DNA of 64,000 nt from Bacillota bacterium. Lineage in GTDB: Bacteria; Bacillota; Clostridia; Acetivibrionales; DTU013. Made by a program: the position numbers and the translations under genes. Within the stretch, counting starts at the first letter, position 1, and each line of letters begins with the position of its first letter. The stretch spans positions 1 to 64,000 of the forward strand of contig JAEXNT010000055.1 in the NCBI GenBank assembly GCA_023439545.1. The letters are read 5' to 3'. Below, piece after piece: positions 35,568-45,167 of the stretch. A model generated the notes under the pieces. That model worked only from the letters and a program-made list of their open reading frames with translations. It ran no database searches and was not told the DNA's origin.

Positions 35568-37286
35568 ATGACGTCAAAAGCTATTCGCAAGGTCCGGGAA
35601 ATTACCGATCTTAAAGACATGCTTGAACAGAGCGTAAATTTGTTCGGCGAAAAAGACGCATTCTGGCTTAAGACATCAAATGACGGCTACAAGGGAGTTA
35701 CCTTCAGGGATTTCAAACGCGAAACCGACGCGCTGGGAACTGCATTGATCAGTCTTGGTCTACAGGATAAATTTATCGCGATTATCGGTGAAAATCGGTA
35801 TGAATGGTGTCTTTCCTATCTTTCAATAGCAAGCGGCGCGGGCATAGTTGTCCCTCTCGACAGGGAGCTGCCGCTGCCCGAGGTCGAAAACCTGCTGGTG
35901 CGTTCGAATGCCAGCGCAATAATCTTCTCGGGAAAACATGAAAAGGATATGAGGGCTATCGCAAGCTCCATTTCTTCTTGCGAGTATTATATCAATATGG
36001 ATGCGGAAGATGACGTGGAAGGCTTCCTGTCCCTCAGGAAGCTGATCGGAAAAGGTAATATGCTAATGGACGGGGGTGACCGCTCTTACCTCGATGCGGC
36101 CGTAGATCCCGAAGCATTCGGCATCCTTATTTTCACCTCCGGTACTACCGATCTGGCAAAAGGAGTTATGCTCTCCCACAAGAACCTGGTATCCGATATC
36201 ATGTCCGTTTGTTCGGTGCTCTATATAGACGACAAGGATTCGACGCTCTGTATGCTCCCGCTGCACCATACCTATGCTTGCACGACGAGCTTTCTGCTGA
36301 TGCTGTACAACGGCTGCAGGATCTCGTTCATAGAAGGGCTCAAGCACATAGCGAAGAACATGAAGGAAACCAGTCCGACGATATTGCTCGCAGTACCGCT
36401 GCTGCTCGAATCCATGTATAAAAAGGTCTGGGAAAATATCAACAAGAGCAAGGCTACAGCGAGGAAGGCAAAAATTGCGCTGTTCATAAGCGATCTGGCA
36501 TATAATCTGCTGGGTATCGATATCAGGAGAAAGCTTTTCAAACAAATCCACGACAATATAGGCGGAAAGGTCAGACTGATAATATCGGGCGCGGCAGCTA
36601 TAGATCCTGAAGTTTCAAAGGGCTTCCGAAGCTTCGGTATCGCCATGCTCCAGGGTTATGGCCTGACCGAGTGCTCCCCGATCGTAACGGTAAACCAGCT
36701 TGAAAAATACAGGGATGGCTCTATCGGCCTGCCTCTCCCCATAGACGAAGTAATGATTTACAAGCCGAACAAGGAAGGCATAGGCGAATTGATCGTAAAA
36801 GGCGACAATGTAATGCTCGGTTATTTCGAAAACAAGCTTGCCACCGAAAAAGTAATAAGAGACGGCTGGTTCTTCACTGGAGACCTCGGGAAAATGAACA
36901 AGGAAGGCTTCTTCAGCATAACCGGTAGGAAGAAGAACGTCATCGTTACCAAGAACGGCAAGAACATATATCCTGAAGAGGTCGAAGCATACCTGGACAA
37001 ATCGCCGTTTATAGCGGAGTCCATGGTTTACGGCAAGGACGACGAAGCCTCGGAGGAGACCTTCGTATACGCGATGATAGTGCCGTCGATGGATGTAATC
37101 CGGGAGAAGCTTGAAAAAACCGAGGTAACACAGGACGAAGTCTTCAGGATAATCGACATCGAAGTTAAGAATGTGAACAGGAATATGCCGCTGTATAAGC
37201 GCATCCGCCGCTTTACCATACGTGAAGAGGAATTCGCCAAGACTTCCACCAAAAAGATCAAACGTTACGTTGAAAAAATAGGCTAA
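35568..37286 (+). CDS. AMP-dependent acyl-CoA synthetase
   Basis: ANL-family adenylate-forming enzyme of 572 residues, most like long-chain fatty acid CoA ligases. P-loop LIFTSGTTDLAKGVMLSH (the usual Gly after SGTT is Asp here), the LQGYGLTECSPIV motif, GWFFTGDLG and the C-terminal Lys region STKKIKR. The ATG at 35568 is ten bases after AAGGAG; the GTG at 35562 is too near. It stands alone, convergent with leuS, and may activate exogenous fatty acids. Confidence 0.88.
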   Translation: MTSKAIRKVREITDLKDMLEQSVNLFGEKDAFWLKTSNDGYKGVTFRDFKRETDALGTALISLGLQDKFIAIIGENRYEWCLSYLSIASGAGIVVPLDRELPLPEVENLLVRSNASAIIFSGKHEKDMRAIASSISSCEYYINMDAEDDVEGFLSLRKLIGKGNMLMDGGDRSYLDAAVDPEAFGILIFTSGTTDLAKGVMLSHKNLVSDIMSVCSVLYIDDKDSTLCMLPLHHTYACTTSFLLMLYNGCRISFIEGLKHIAKNMKETSPTILLAVPLLLESMYKKVWENINKSKATARKAKIALFISDLAYNLLGIDIRRKLFKQIHDNIGGKVRLIISGAAAIDPEVSKGFRSFGIAMLQGYGLTECSPIVTVNQLEKYRDGSIGLPLPIDEVMIYKPNKEGIGELIVKGDNVMLGYFENKLATEKVIRDGWFFTGDLGKMNKEGFFSITGRKKNVIVTKNGKNIYPEEVEAYLDKSPFIAESMVYGKDDEASEETFVYAMIVPSMDVIREKLEKTEVTQDEVFRIIDIEVKNVNRNMPLYKRIRRFTIREEEFAKTSTKKIKRYVEKIG

Positions 37287-37293
37287 TGAAATA

Positions 37294-37320
37294 GGGGACG
37301 GTTCTTTTTTGAACCGCCCC
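37294..37320. terminator. Convergent terminator between acyl-CoA synthetase and leuS
   Basis: GGGGACGGTTC and GAACCGCCCC pair around TTTTTT. It lies between two converging genes; no clean U-tract follows on either strand, but the stem is strong. Confidence 0.6.
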
Positions 37321-37334
37321 CTGTTTCACTTCAC

Positions 37335-39776
37335 TTATCTCACGACTATGTTCAGAAGCCTGCCCGGTACTGCTATGACCTTTACCACGGTCTTGCCTTC
37401 GATCAGAGCCGTCACCTTTTCGAGCTTCATTGCCTCTTCTTCCGTCTGCTTGCTGTCGAGCCCCGACGGGAGCGTTATCTTGTCCTTGATTTTCCCGTTC
37501 AGCTGGACAACTATCTCCACCTCATCCCTCACAAGAGCGGCGGCGTCCCATGACGGCCACTTCTCATTGAATATGGAGTAGGGCTTGCCCATCTTCTCCC
37601 AGAGTTCTTCGGACAGATGCGGCGCGAACGGAGCCATGAGCTTGAGCATATCTATTATCGTAGCTACATACAGCGAAGCATTTTTCCTGCCCTGCGAATC
37701 GTACTTGTAAAGCGCGTTTACTTGCTCCATCAGCCTTGCGATGGACGTGTTGAACTGGAACCTCTCGGTATCATCTGTGACGCCTTTAATCGCCATATTT
37801 CTGACAAAGTTGAGCTCCTTTTCGTCGCTGCCAAACGGTTCGTCTGCCGGAACATCCTTAAGCTCCGCTGCGCCCTCGACCAGCCTCTCCACTCTTGCCA
37901 TAAACCTCGAAATAGCCTTGATACCGTCGTCGCTCCAGGGCCCGCCCTCCGTATAGGCGAAACCGAAGGCCAGGTACATCCTGAATACGTCGGAACCGTT
38001 CTCTACTATATAATCATCCGGTGAAATCGTATTTCCCTTGGACTTGCTCATCCTGTTCCCGTCAGGCCCGAGAATCGTTCCCTGGTGAACCAGCGACAGG
38101 AACGGTTCGTCGAAATGCAGGTACCCCATGTCGCGCAAGGCCTTGGTGAAGAACCGCGCGTACAGCAGGTGCATTGCGGCATGTTCCGCGCCTCCGACAT
38201 ACTTGTCTACAGGGAGGATATTGTCTATCCATTCGGTGTCGAACGCTTTATCAGAGTTCTTATTGTCGGGATAGCGCAGGTAATACCAGGAGGAACACAC
38301 GAAGGTATCGAGCGTGTCCGGATCTCTTCTGGCAGGTTTTCCGCACTTCGGACAAGGCACGTTCATGAATTCCTCACACTTTGCCAATGGCGACTCACCG
38401 TCCGGTTTGAATTCCACATTGTAAGGAAGCACCACAGGCAGATCCTTTTCGGGTACCGGTACGACGCCGCAGTGCTCGCAGTGAATCACCGGTATCGGTG
38501 CTCCCCAGTAACGCTGCCTCGAAACCAGCCAGTCCCTGAGCCTGTAATTGATCTTCATCTCTCCCCTGCCCACTTTGCCGAGCTTTCCTACTATTGCCCT
38601 TCTGGCATCGTCGGAACCGGTTCCCGAGAACTCGGCGCTGTCCGTAAGAATGCCGTCGTCACAGAACGGGAGTGTATCGTCCGCCCCATCAGCGCTCCTG
38701 ATAACGCGCTTTACAGGCAGCTCGTACTTGTTTGCAAAATCGAAATCCCTTTCATCGTGCGCCGGTACTGCCATAACGCAGCCCGTTCCGTAACCGGCCA
38801 GCACATAATCCGCTATCCAGATCGGAACCTTGTCGCCGTTGACCGGATTTATCGCATAAGCGCCCGTAAAGACTCCCGTTTTTTCACGCGCGGTAGAGAG
38901 CCTCTCTATTTCAGTCTGTTTCTTTGCGAAATCCCTGTATTTTTCTACTGCGGCCTTGCGGTCCGGCGTTGTGATCCTGTCTACGAGTTCGTTTTCCGGA
39001 GCCAGCACTACATAGGTCACACCGTACAGCGTATCCGCGCGGGTCGTGAACACCTTGAAGCTGAAACTGCCGTCAGCGCCTTCGAATACGAGCTCGGCGC
39101 CCTCCGACCTGCCTATCCAGTTCTGCTGTATCTTCTTCGTCTTCTCGGGCCAGTCCAGTCCGGGCAGACAATCCAGCAGCTCCTGCGCGTAATCTGTTAT
39201 TTTATAAAACCACTGTGTAAGATCCTTCTTTGTAACTTCAGTCTTGCATCTTTCACAGGCGCCGTCGACGACCTGCTCGTTTGCAAGGACGGTCTTGCAG
39301 CCCGGGCACCAGTTTACCGGCGCCTTCTTCCTGTACGCGAGTCCGCGCTCGTAAAGCTTCAGGAATATCCATTCGGTCCATTTGTAATATTCGGGGTCGC
39401 AGGTGATGACCTCATAATCCCAGTCATACGTCGCGCCCATTTTTTTCAGCTGTCCTTCCATTGTCCTTATATTCTGATAAGTAGAATCCTTCGGATGGAT
39501 ACCGGTCTTTATAGCATAGTTCTCAGCCGGCAGGCCGAACGCATCAAAACCCATGGGATGGAAAACATTGTAGCCCTGCATACTCTTGAATCTCGCCCAG
39601 CTGTCGGTAAGCCCGAAATTATACCAGTGCCCTATGTGCAGCTTGGCGCCCGAAGGATATGAGAACATCTCGAGGCAATACAGCTTTTTATCGGTATTTT
39701 CCCTGTCAAACCTGTATAGTCCGGTATCTTCCCACTTTTTTTGCCACTTTTCGTCCGTCTTTGTTGAATAAGACAA
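37335..39776 (-). CDS. leuS: Leucyl-tRNA synthetase
   Basis: Class I synthetase of 813 residues. HIGH motif in AKLHIGHWYN, an editing domain (about 225-420) with the threonine-rich TRADTLYGVTY, the KMSKS signature as NRMSKSKGNTI, and the anticodon domain. The start is the TTG at 39776, nine bases after AAAGGAG. It follows rsfS by 20 bases and shares its transcript. No T-box is visible, unlike thrS. Confidence 0.97.
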   Translation of the reverse strand: MSYSTKTDEKWQKKWEDTGLYRFDRENTDKKLYCLEMFSYPSGAKLHIGHWYNFGLTDSWARFKSMQGYNVFHPMGFDAFGLPAENYAIKTGIHPKDSTYQNIRTMEGQLKKMGATYDWDYEVITCDPEYYKWTEWIFLKLYERGLAYRKKAPVNWCPGCKTVLANEQVVDGACERCKTEVTKKDLTQWFYKITDYAQELLDCLPGLDWPEKTKKIQQNWIGRSEGAELVFEGADGSFSFKVFTTRADTLYGVTYVVLAPENELVDRITTPDRKAAVEKYRDFAKKQTEIERLSTAREKTGVFTGAYAINPVNGDKVPIWIADYVLAGYGTGCVMAVPAHDERDFDFANKYELPVKRVIRSADGADDTLPFCDDGILTDSAEFSGTGSDDARRAIVGKLGKVGRGEMKINYRLRDWLVSRQRYWGAPIPVIHCEHCGVVPVPEKDLPVVLPYNVEFKPDGESPLAKCEEFMNVPCPKCGKPARRDPDTLDTFVCSSWYYLRYPDNKNSDKAFDTEWIDNILPVDKYVGGAEHAAMHLLYARFFTKALRDMGYLHFDEPFLSLVHQGTILGPDGNRMSKSKGNTISPDDYIVENGSDVFRMYLAFGFAYTEGGPWSDDGIKAISRFMARVERLVEGAAELKDVPADEPFGSDEKELNFVRNMAIKGVTDDTERFQFNTSIARLMEQVNALYKYDSQGRKNASLYVATIIDMLKLMAPFAPHLSEELWEKMGKPYSIFNEKWPSWDAAALVRDEVEIVVQLNGKIKDKITLPSGLDSKQTEEEAMKLEKVTALIEGKTVVKVIAVPGRLLNIVVR

Positions 39777-39796
39777 TATGAACAGCTCCTTTCGCG

Positions 39797-40150
39797 TTAC
39801 ATCCTTGTATCGTCAGGTGTCCTGAATTTTCCGTCCGACCAGAGTCTCTCCAGATTATAAAAGCTCCTGTCCTCCTCGTGGAAAACATGTATCACAAGCT
39901 CTCCGAAATCGAGTAAAATCCATCTGGCGCTCTCGTAACCTTCCTTATGGATCAGGTTGTAACCCGCCTCACCCATCCTGAACTCCAACTCATCCGCTAT
40001 GGTCCTTATATGTGTGGTGGAGGTACCGCTTGCTATTATGAAATAATCCGCAAGAGTGGAGACCTCCGTTATATCGATTATCTCTATATTTCTGGCTTTC
40101 TTGTCCTCAAGGATCGTATATGCCTTGTCTGCGATTTTGTCGATACCCAA
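39797..40150 (-). CDS. rsfS: Ribosome silencing factor RsfS
   Basis: Protein of 117 residues that binds ribosomal protein L14 and keeps 50S subunits apart in starvation. Family segments: VSTLADYFIIASGTSTTHIR, GYESARWILLDFGELVIHVF and FYNLERLWSD. The TTG start at 40150 follows GGAGG by six bases. It lies before leuS; the common neighbours nadD and yqeK are absent here. Confidence 0.95.
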   Translation of the reverse strand: MGIDKIADKAYTILEDKKARNIEIIDITEVSTLADYFIIASGTSTTHIRTIADELEFRMGEAGYNLIHKEGYESARWILLDFGELVIHVFHEEDRSFYNLERLWSDGKFRTPDDTRM

Positions 40151-40313
40151 TGCAATCCTCCTTCATGTCATGGATTGATTAAATATTATACCATTAATGC
40201 ATCAGCTTTGTGAAGTCCTTAACAGCCTTTATATTTCCGACTTAAGTGAAAAAGATAATTCCATTTTAGCCATGCTTTCAGCGGTTTTTCTTCCCGGCGC
40301 GGCCTTCACGGTT

Positions 40314-40703
40314 TCACTGTTTTATTTGCTTTTCCTGCTTCCCCTTCCTGAACATTTCATAAATACTCATCGCAATGAGAAACCAGCCAAAGAGCTTTTT
40401 CAGCTGCCCTCCTCCGAGCCGGGCAGCCAGCAGAGAGCCGAGAAACGCACCGCATAGTCCTGATATGATAATTGGCCACGCCATTTTGAAATCGATCTGT
40501 TTGTTTTTTATATGTATGATCAGCGCAACTACCGCCGTAGGCACGAAAAACAGCAGGTTCACGCTCTGTGCAATGTGCTGCTCGGGGTTGATGGCAAGCA
40601 CAAGCGCCGGTATAAGTATGGCGCCGCCGCCCATCCCCATCCCGCTTATAATGCCTGCAGCCACTCCAATCAGGAATAATATGACCGTACGTGTATCGAA
40701 CAA
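40314..40703 (-). CDS. Half-size TauE/SafE transporter (second of a pair)
   Basis: Membrane protein of 129 residues, about four helices, with GMGMGGGAILIPALVL, the glycine-rich motif of one TauE/SafE half, and a basic tail. Full-size TauE/SafE proteins are about 250 residues with two such halves. Start TTG 40703, weak ribosome site. It lies 83 bases after a sister gene, so the two probably assemble as a heterodimer exporting an anion such as sulfite or a sulfonate. The substrate is not known. Confidence 0.85.
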   Translation of the reverse strand: MFDTRTVILFLIGVAAGIISGMGMGGGAILIPALVLAINPEQHIAQSVNLLFFVPTAVVALIIHIKNKQIDFKMAWPIIISGLCGAFLGSLLAARLGGGQLKKLFGWFLIAMSIYEMFRKGKQEKQIKQ

Positions 40704-40786
40704 AACATCAGCCTTTCCGCCGCAACCGGTACGGGTGGGACAGTGGACAGGGACCTTGACTCACTTTCCCACACCTTTCCCACTTC

Positions 40787-41179
40787 CTAAAGGATCATCC
40801 TGATCCCGGCCGCAGCCATAAAAATTGCAAAAATCCTTCTCAGCCATTTCTCGGGGCAGACATTCAGAAGCCGGGCTCCTATGTAGCCGCCTGCAAGGCC
40901 GCCGATGGTAACCTTTAGCGTAAGGCCCCAGTCGGCATAGCCTTTTGAAATATAGAATACCGAACTCACTACCGTCAACGGCAGTATGACGGAAATTGCC
41001 GTCGCGTGCGCCTTGTGCTCCTCGGCGCCGAGAAAATGCACCATTGCCGGGACAGCTATCGTTCCGCCGCCTGAGCCGAACAACCCGTTCGCCGTCCCTG
41101 TAACCAGACCTATGGCGATATATTTCAGGTATTTTATCAATTTATTTTTCTTTTCTTTTTTTTTCTCTTTATTCTTCAC
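40787..41179 (-). CDS. Half-size TauE/SafE transporter (first of a pair)
   Basis: Membrane protein of 130 residues, about four helices. GLFGSGGGTIAVPAMVHFLG is the family motif; a very basic N-terminus KNKEKKKEKKNKL is cytoplasmic. GTG start at 41179 with GGATGG ahead. Paired with the next gene as a split full-size permease. Both are complete, with good ends, so this is not a frameshifted single gene. Confidence 0.85.
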   Translation of the reverse strand: MKNKEKKKEKKNKLIKYLKYIAIGLVTGTANGLFGSGGGTIAVPAMVHFLGAEEHKAHATAISVILPLTVVSSVFYISKGYADWGLTLKVTIGGLAGGYIGARLLNVCPEKWLRRIFAIFMAAAGIRMIL

Positions 41180-41342
41180 GAAACACCATCCGCCTTTTGT
41201 AAAACAATCCCATGCTCATATTGTCTGATTAAAACATGCTCAAATATACAATCTGCGGGTATTTATCAAAAATTTGATTCAGCAGCTTTTTTCATTTGTA
41301 AGTAATTTTGAAAAGCAGTTGCAAGATTTACTAATTAGTTTT

Positions 41343-41374
41343 AGAATAATGAGTGAGTACTCACTCATTATTCT
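41343..41374. promoter_or_regulatory. 32-bp palindromic operator before tetR
   Basis: AGAATAATGAGTGAGT and its exact complement ACTCACTCATTATTCT meet without a spacer, 63 bases before the tetR start. This is the usual arrangement of a TetR autoregulatory site, and the core TGAGTGAGTACTCACTCA suits a dimer. Confidence 0.85.
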
Positions 41375-41436
41375 GTAATGCAATATGCAGATAACCTGAA
41401 ACCCAAAAGTTCAGGCTTCGCAAAGGAGGGTTAACA

Positions 41437-42087
41437 ATGGAAGAATTCGATCTTTCCGGACTTGACATGCCGGAAAAGGAAAAAAAGATACTCAAGGCGG
41501 CAATAGCCGTTTTCTCAGAAAAGGGGTACAGCGCCTCCACCACGAGCGAAATAGCCAAAAATGCCGGAGTTGCCGAGGGTACGATCTTCAGGTATTACAA
41601 GACCAAAAAAGATATACTGCACAGCATCCTGATCCATTTTATAAATTCATTCGGCAGCAAACTTATTTTTTCAAGCATCGAAAAAATCCTGGAAAACGCA
41701 GATGAGAAGGATCTCCGTTCCCTGTTCAGGGAACTGCTGTACGATAGGCTGAAGCTGGCCGAATCATTCTTCCCTCTTGCGAGGATAATGATTTCCGAAG
41801 CCATGTTCCACGAAGATATAAGGGAAGCACTATATCAGAGCATCCTCCCGAAAGGAATAAAAATGATAGGCACAGCACAGGAAAAACTCAAGGAACGCGG
41901 CCTGATACGGAGCGACATATCATCGACCGCCATGCTCCGCAGTACGATGGGCTGTCTTGCCTCTTTGATAGCACAGAAGCTGTTGTTCAATAACAAAACA
42001 AGCATCGCGGATTTCGAAGCCGAAATCGATCAGGTGATAGACATTCTTCTATACGGGCTGGTTCCAAGGAGAGCCCCTGATAAATAG
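41437..42087 (+). CDS. TetR-family repressor of the efflux operon
   Basis: Regulator of 216 residues. The DNA-binding helices read YSASTTSEIAKNAGVAEGTI then FRYYKTKKDI; the rest is a variable helical ligand domain. The ATG at 41437 follows AAAGGAGGGTTAAC. A perfect palindrome lies upstream. It heads tetR-hlyD-ATPase-permease, so it likely represses the efflux pump until a toxic ligand binds. Confidence 0.93.
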   Translation: MEEFDLSGLDMPEKEKKILKAAIAVFSEKGYSASTTSEIAKNAGVAEGTIFRYYKTKKDILHSILIHFINSFGSKLIFSSIEKILENADEKDLRSLFRELLYDRLKLAESFFPLARIMISEAMFHEDIREALYQSILPKGIKMIGTAQEKLKERGLIRSDISSTAMLRSTMGCLASLIAQKLLFNNKTSIADFEAEIDQVIDILLYGLVPRRAPDK

Positions 42088-42142
42088 ACGCATTGACAGG
42101 CAGCCGGTAAACATAAATCGGACTGCAAAAAGGAGGCTATTC

Positions 42143-43210
42143 ATGATGAAAAGAACACTTATCGTCCATATACTTGTTCTATTGACGTTCCTCACACCGG
42201 CCCTCCTATTCACAGGCTGCGGCAGCATAAGCGCGCTCGAACTCAGCGGTACGGTCGAGGCGACTCAGACGGAGGTCAGTTCCGAAGTGTCGGGCAAGGT
42301 AATGAGCGTTGAAAAGCAGGAAGGCGACGCCGTCAAAAAAGGTGATATCCTGGCTGTACTGGATCAAAGCATGCAGGAAATCACCGTCGAGCAGCAGCAG
42401 GCCGTCGTAGATATGAAAGAAGCAAAACTCGAGGAGCTCAGGGTGGGAAATCGCCCCCAGCAGCTGGAACAGGCCGGTCTGTCCGTGAAGTCTGCCGAGC
42501 TCGCAGTGAACAATGCCTCAACAAACCTGAAAAATGCCCAAACGACCTATAATTACGCGCTAAAGAAATATGAAGACGTAAAGAAGCTCCATGACGATAA
42601 TGCGGCCGCCGACAGCGAAGTAGACGACGCAAAATACAAGGCGGACACCTCGAAACAGCAGCTTGATATAGCCATAAAGCAGCTCGATACCCAGAAAACA
42701 CAGCTCGAATCCGCCAAAGTACAGGAAGAGCTGCTGAAATCAGGCTCCACTACCCAGACTATAAAAGCTGCCGAGGCAGATCTCGAACAGTCGCGGCTGG
42801 CGCTCGAGCAGGCAAAGCTCGTACTTGGCAAATACCAGGTCCGTTCGGCTACAGACGGCATATTGTCGCTTGAGAATGTCAAGGCAGGCGATCTTGTCAA
42901 TACAGGCGCCAGCATTGCAACTGTTTCCGATCAGGGCGATCTGTGGGCATACGTTTTCGTCCCTCAAAAATACCTGGCAGATATAGCAAACGGGCAGGAA
43001 CTGGACCTGCGCGTCAAGGCTCTCGGCAATGGAACCATAAAAGGCCGGATAGTACAGATAGCTGAGAATGCCGAATTCACTCCCAAAAACACCGAAACGG
43101 AAGATGCAAAAGAGAATACCGTGTTCAGAACAAAGATAAAGATACTCGAAAAGACGGATTTACTGAGGCCCGGCATGACACTCGACGCGATCATACCGCT
43201 TCATGCCTGA
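42143..43210 (+). CDS. HlyD-family membrane-fusion lipoprotein
   Basis: Protein of 355 residues. Signal peptide with lipobox LLFTGCG, a biotinyl-lipoyl beta domain (SSEVSGKVMSVEKQEGDAVK), a long coiled-coil hairpin (about 85-235) and a second lipoyl half with a beta-barrel (LSLENVKAGDLVNTGASI). It bridges the ABC permease to the outer layers, similar to the YbhG partner of YbhFSR in E. coli. ATG after AAGGAGG. Second gene of the efflux operon, 55 bases after tetR. Confidence 0.9.
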   Translation: MMKRTLIVHILVLLTFLTPALLFTGCGSISALELSGTVEATQTEVSSEVSGKVMSVEKQEGDAVKKGDILAVLDQSMQEITVEQQQAVVDMKEAKLEELRVGNRPQQLEQAGLSVKSAELAVNNASTNLKNAQTTYNYALKKYEDVKKLHDDNAAADSEVDDAKYKADTSKQQLDIAIKQLDTQKTQLESAKVQEELLKSGSTTQTIKAAEADLEQSRLALEQAKLVLGKYQVRSATDGILSLENVKAGDLVNTGASIATVSDQGDLWAYVFVPQKYLADIANGQELDLRVKALGNGTIKGRIVQIAENAEFTPKNTETEDAKENTVFRTKIKILEKTDLLRPGMTLDAIIPLHA

Positions 43211-43222
43211 GGGGGTGTGGTC

Positions 43223-44026
43223 ATGGTTAATCATAATATCTCAAACGCTATTGAAGTCGAGCAGTTGACAAAGAAATTCGGCAGCTTTACGGCTGTCGAC
43301 CGTATAAGCTTTCAAATTCCAAAGGGCAAAATCTTCGGCTTCCTTGGCCCGAATGGTTCGGGTAAATCGACCACCATCCGCATGCTGTGCGGCGTGCTTA
43401 CCCCCACCTCGGGCAGCGGACGTGTAATGGGTCTCGACATAATCAAGGATACCGAACCGATCAGGCAGAATCTCGGTTATATGTCCCAGCGCTTCAGCCT
43501 TTACGAGGATCTGACCGTAGAGGAAAACCTGGACTTTTACGGCGGTATCTATGGCCTCGGCAAAGAAACCGTCGACGAACGAAAAAAGGATCTTATCCTG
43601 ATGGCAAGCCTCGAGGGCAAGGAAAAAAGCCTGGCGGGTTCGCTCTCCGGCGGCTGGAAGCAGAGGCTTGCGCTTGGGTGCGCTTTGATACACAAGCCTG
43701 AATTTCTGGTGCTCGACGAACCGACGGCGGGCGTTGATCCTGTCTCGAGGAGGATATTCTGGGAAATCATACACGAATTATCCTCACAAGGCATTACGAT
43801 ACTGGTCAGCACGCACTACATGGATGAGGCGGAAAGCTGCGATATCACAGGCTTCATATTCAACGGCCGCATAATGGACATTGCAGCTCCGCAGGAGCTG
43901 CTTGCCAGAAACAATGCTTCGAACCTTGAAGACGTATTCATTCTTTACGTGGAGAAAGCAACAAACCGGAAAGTCAGCTCTACCTTCAAGGAATTGAAAT
44001 TTCTGCACGGAGGTGAATCCCGATGA
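43223..44026 (+). CDS. ABC efflux ATPase
   Basis: ATP-binding protein of about 267 residues. Walker A LGPNGSGKSTTIRMLCG, signature SLSGGWKQRLALG, Walker B FLVLDEPTAGVDP and the H-loop STHYMDEAE. The ATG at 43223 lies after GGGGGTGTGGTC; the GTG six bases earlier is inside the ribosome site. It ends four bases into the permease gene (ATGA). Forms a drug or lipid exporter with its neighbours. Confidence 0.92.
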   Translation: MVNHNISNAIEVEQLTKKFGSFTAVDRISFQIPKGKIFGFLGPNGSGKSTTIRMLCGVLTPTSGSGRVMGLDIIKDTEPIRQNLGYMSQRFSLYEDLTVEENLDFYGGIYGLGKETVDERKKDLILMASLEGKEKSLAGSLSGGWKQRLALGCALIHKPEFLVLDEPTAGVDPVSRRIFWEIIHELSSQGITILVSTHYMDEAESCDITGFIFNGRIMDIAAPQELLARNNASNLEDVFILYVEKATNRKVSSTFKELKFLHGGESR

Positions 44027-45165
44027 AAAATTTCAACTGGAAGAGATTCATAACTATAATTAAAAAGGAATTCATACAGGTCAAGCGGGATCCTATCAGC
44101 CTTCGCCTTCCGTTTGCCATGCCGATAGTAATGATGCTGCTCTTCGGATACGCCGTTAATACGGAGGTCGATAATATCTCCACCGTCGTATTCGATCAGA
44201 GCAGGACGCAGGAAAGCCGCGCCTATATCGACAAATTTGAGGCCTCGGGCAGCTTTTATATTACCGGTTATGTTACAAGCGAAGGCGAGCTGTCCGACGC
44301 AATAGACGCAGGGAAGGCAAAGGCGGCTATCATCATACCTTCGGATTACGCAAAGCAGCTCAAAAAGAACAACGAGCCCCAGACGGAGCTGATCATCGAC
44401 GGCGCCGATCCGACTACCGCCCGAACAGCCCTGAACAGCGGCCTGCTCGTTTCACAGATGTATTCTCTCGATATGAAAAACGGCGAAATGAAAAAACTCG
44501 GAGTATCGGCGGGAAAACTGCCGGGCGTCAGCCTCAATGCAAAAGTATGGTACAATCCCAACCTGAAGAGCACGAGATTCACCATCCCGGGCCTTGTGGG
44601 ACTGATATTGCAGAATATAACGATCATGCTGACCGCCTTCGCCCTGGTGCGCGAAAAGGAACGCGGCACGATAGAACAGCTGATAGTAACTCCGATCAGG
44701 TCGCCCGAGCTGATCCTCGGAAAGCTGGCGCCATACATTATAATTGGCTATTCGGGCTTTCTTTTTACGCTGGCCATATGCATATTCTGGTTCGGCGTAG
44801 GAGTATCAGGAAGCCTGGCGCTGCTGCTGCTGCTCGGCTTCCTGTTCGTCTACTGCTCTCTATCCATTGGAATGCTGATTTCGACGTTCGCAAGCAACCA
44901 GATGCAGGCTATGATGGTCATGGTCCTCGTACTGCTTCCGAGCATACTGCTCTCGGGATTTGTTTTCCCGAGGGAGGCAATGCCCGTTGCAGTCTCGGCT
45001 TTGGGCTACGCCATACCACTGACCTATTTCCTCGATATAGTCCGCGGCATCATGTTAAAAGGCGTTGGAGTAGGCTTTCTCTGGGACGATGTGCTTGCGC
45101 TGTGTCTGTTTACTGTAATCATACTGACCGTCGCCGTCCTCCGGTTCAGAAAGAGCCTGGACTGA
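44023..45165 (+). CDS. ABC-2 type efflux permease
   Basis: Membrane protein of 380 residues, YhgE/YbhR-like: one N-terminal helix (about 26-44), an extracytoplasmic domain of about 145 residues, then five helices at the C-terminus. It has the ABC-2 segment REKERGTIEQLIVTPIRSPE. It begins inside the ATPase stop. A single permease gene suggests a homodimer, whereas YbhS/YbhR are two. Likely exports a hydrophobic compound. Confidence 0.9.
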   Translation: MKNFNWKRFITIIKKEFIQVKRDPISLRLPFAMPIVMMLLFGYAVNTEVDNISTVVFDQSRTQESRAYIDKFEASGSFYITGYVTSEGELSDAIDAGKAKAAIIIPSDYAKQLKKNNEPQTELIIDGADPTTARTALNSGLLVSQMYSLDMKNGEMKKLGVSAGKLPGVSLNAKVWYNPNLKSTRFTIPGLVGLILQNITIMLTAFALVREKERGTIEQLIVTPIRSPELILGKLAPYIIIGYSGFLFTLAICIFWFGVGVSGSLALLLLLGFLFVYCSLSIGMLISTFASNQMQAMMVMVLVLLPSILLSGFVFPREAMPVAVSALGYAIPLTYFLDIVRGIMLKGVGVGFLWDDVLALCLFTVIILTVAVLRFRKSLD

Positions 45166-45167
45166 TT

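Noticed and set aside
38085..39662. Long open frame of 525 codons on the plus strand opposite leuS
   Set aside because: It is a shadow of leuS codon usage; no ribosome site, no family motifs, and leuS is certain.
40314..41179. Single TauE gene broken by a frameshift
   Set aside because: The two genes are 83 bases apart, each with its own start and stop and a full set of helices, so a true split pair is more likely.
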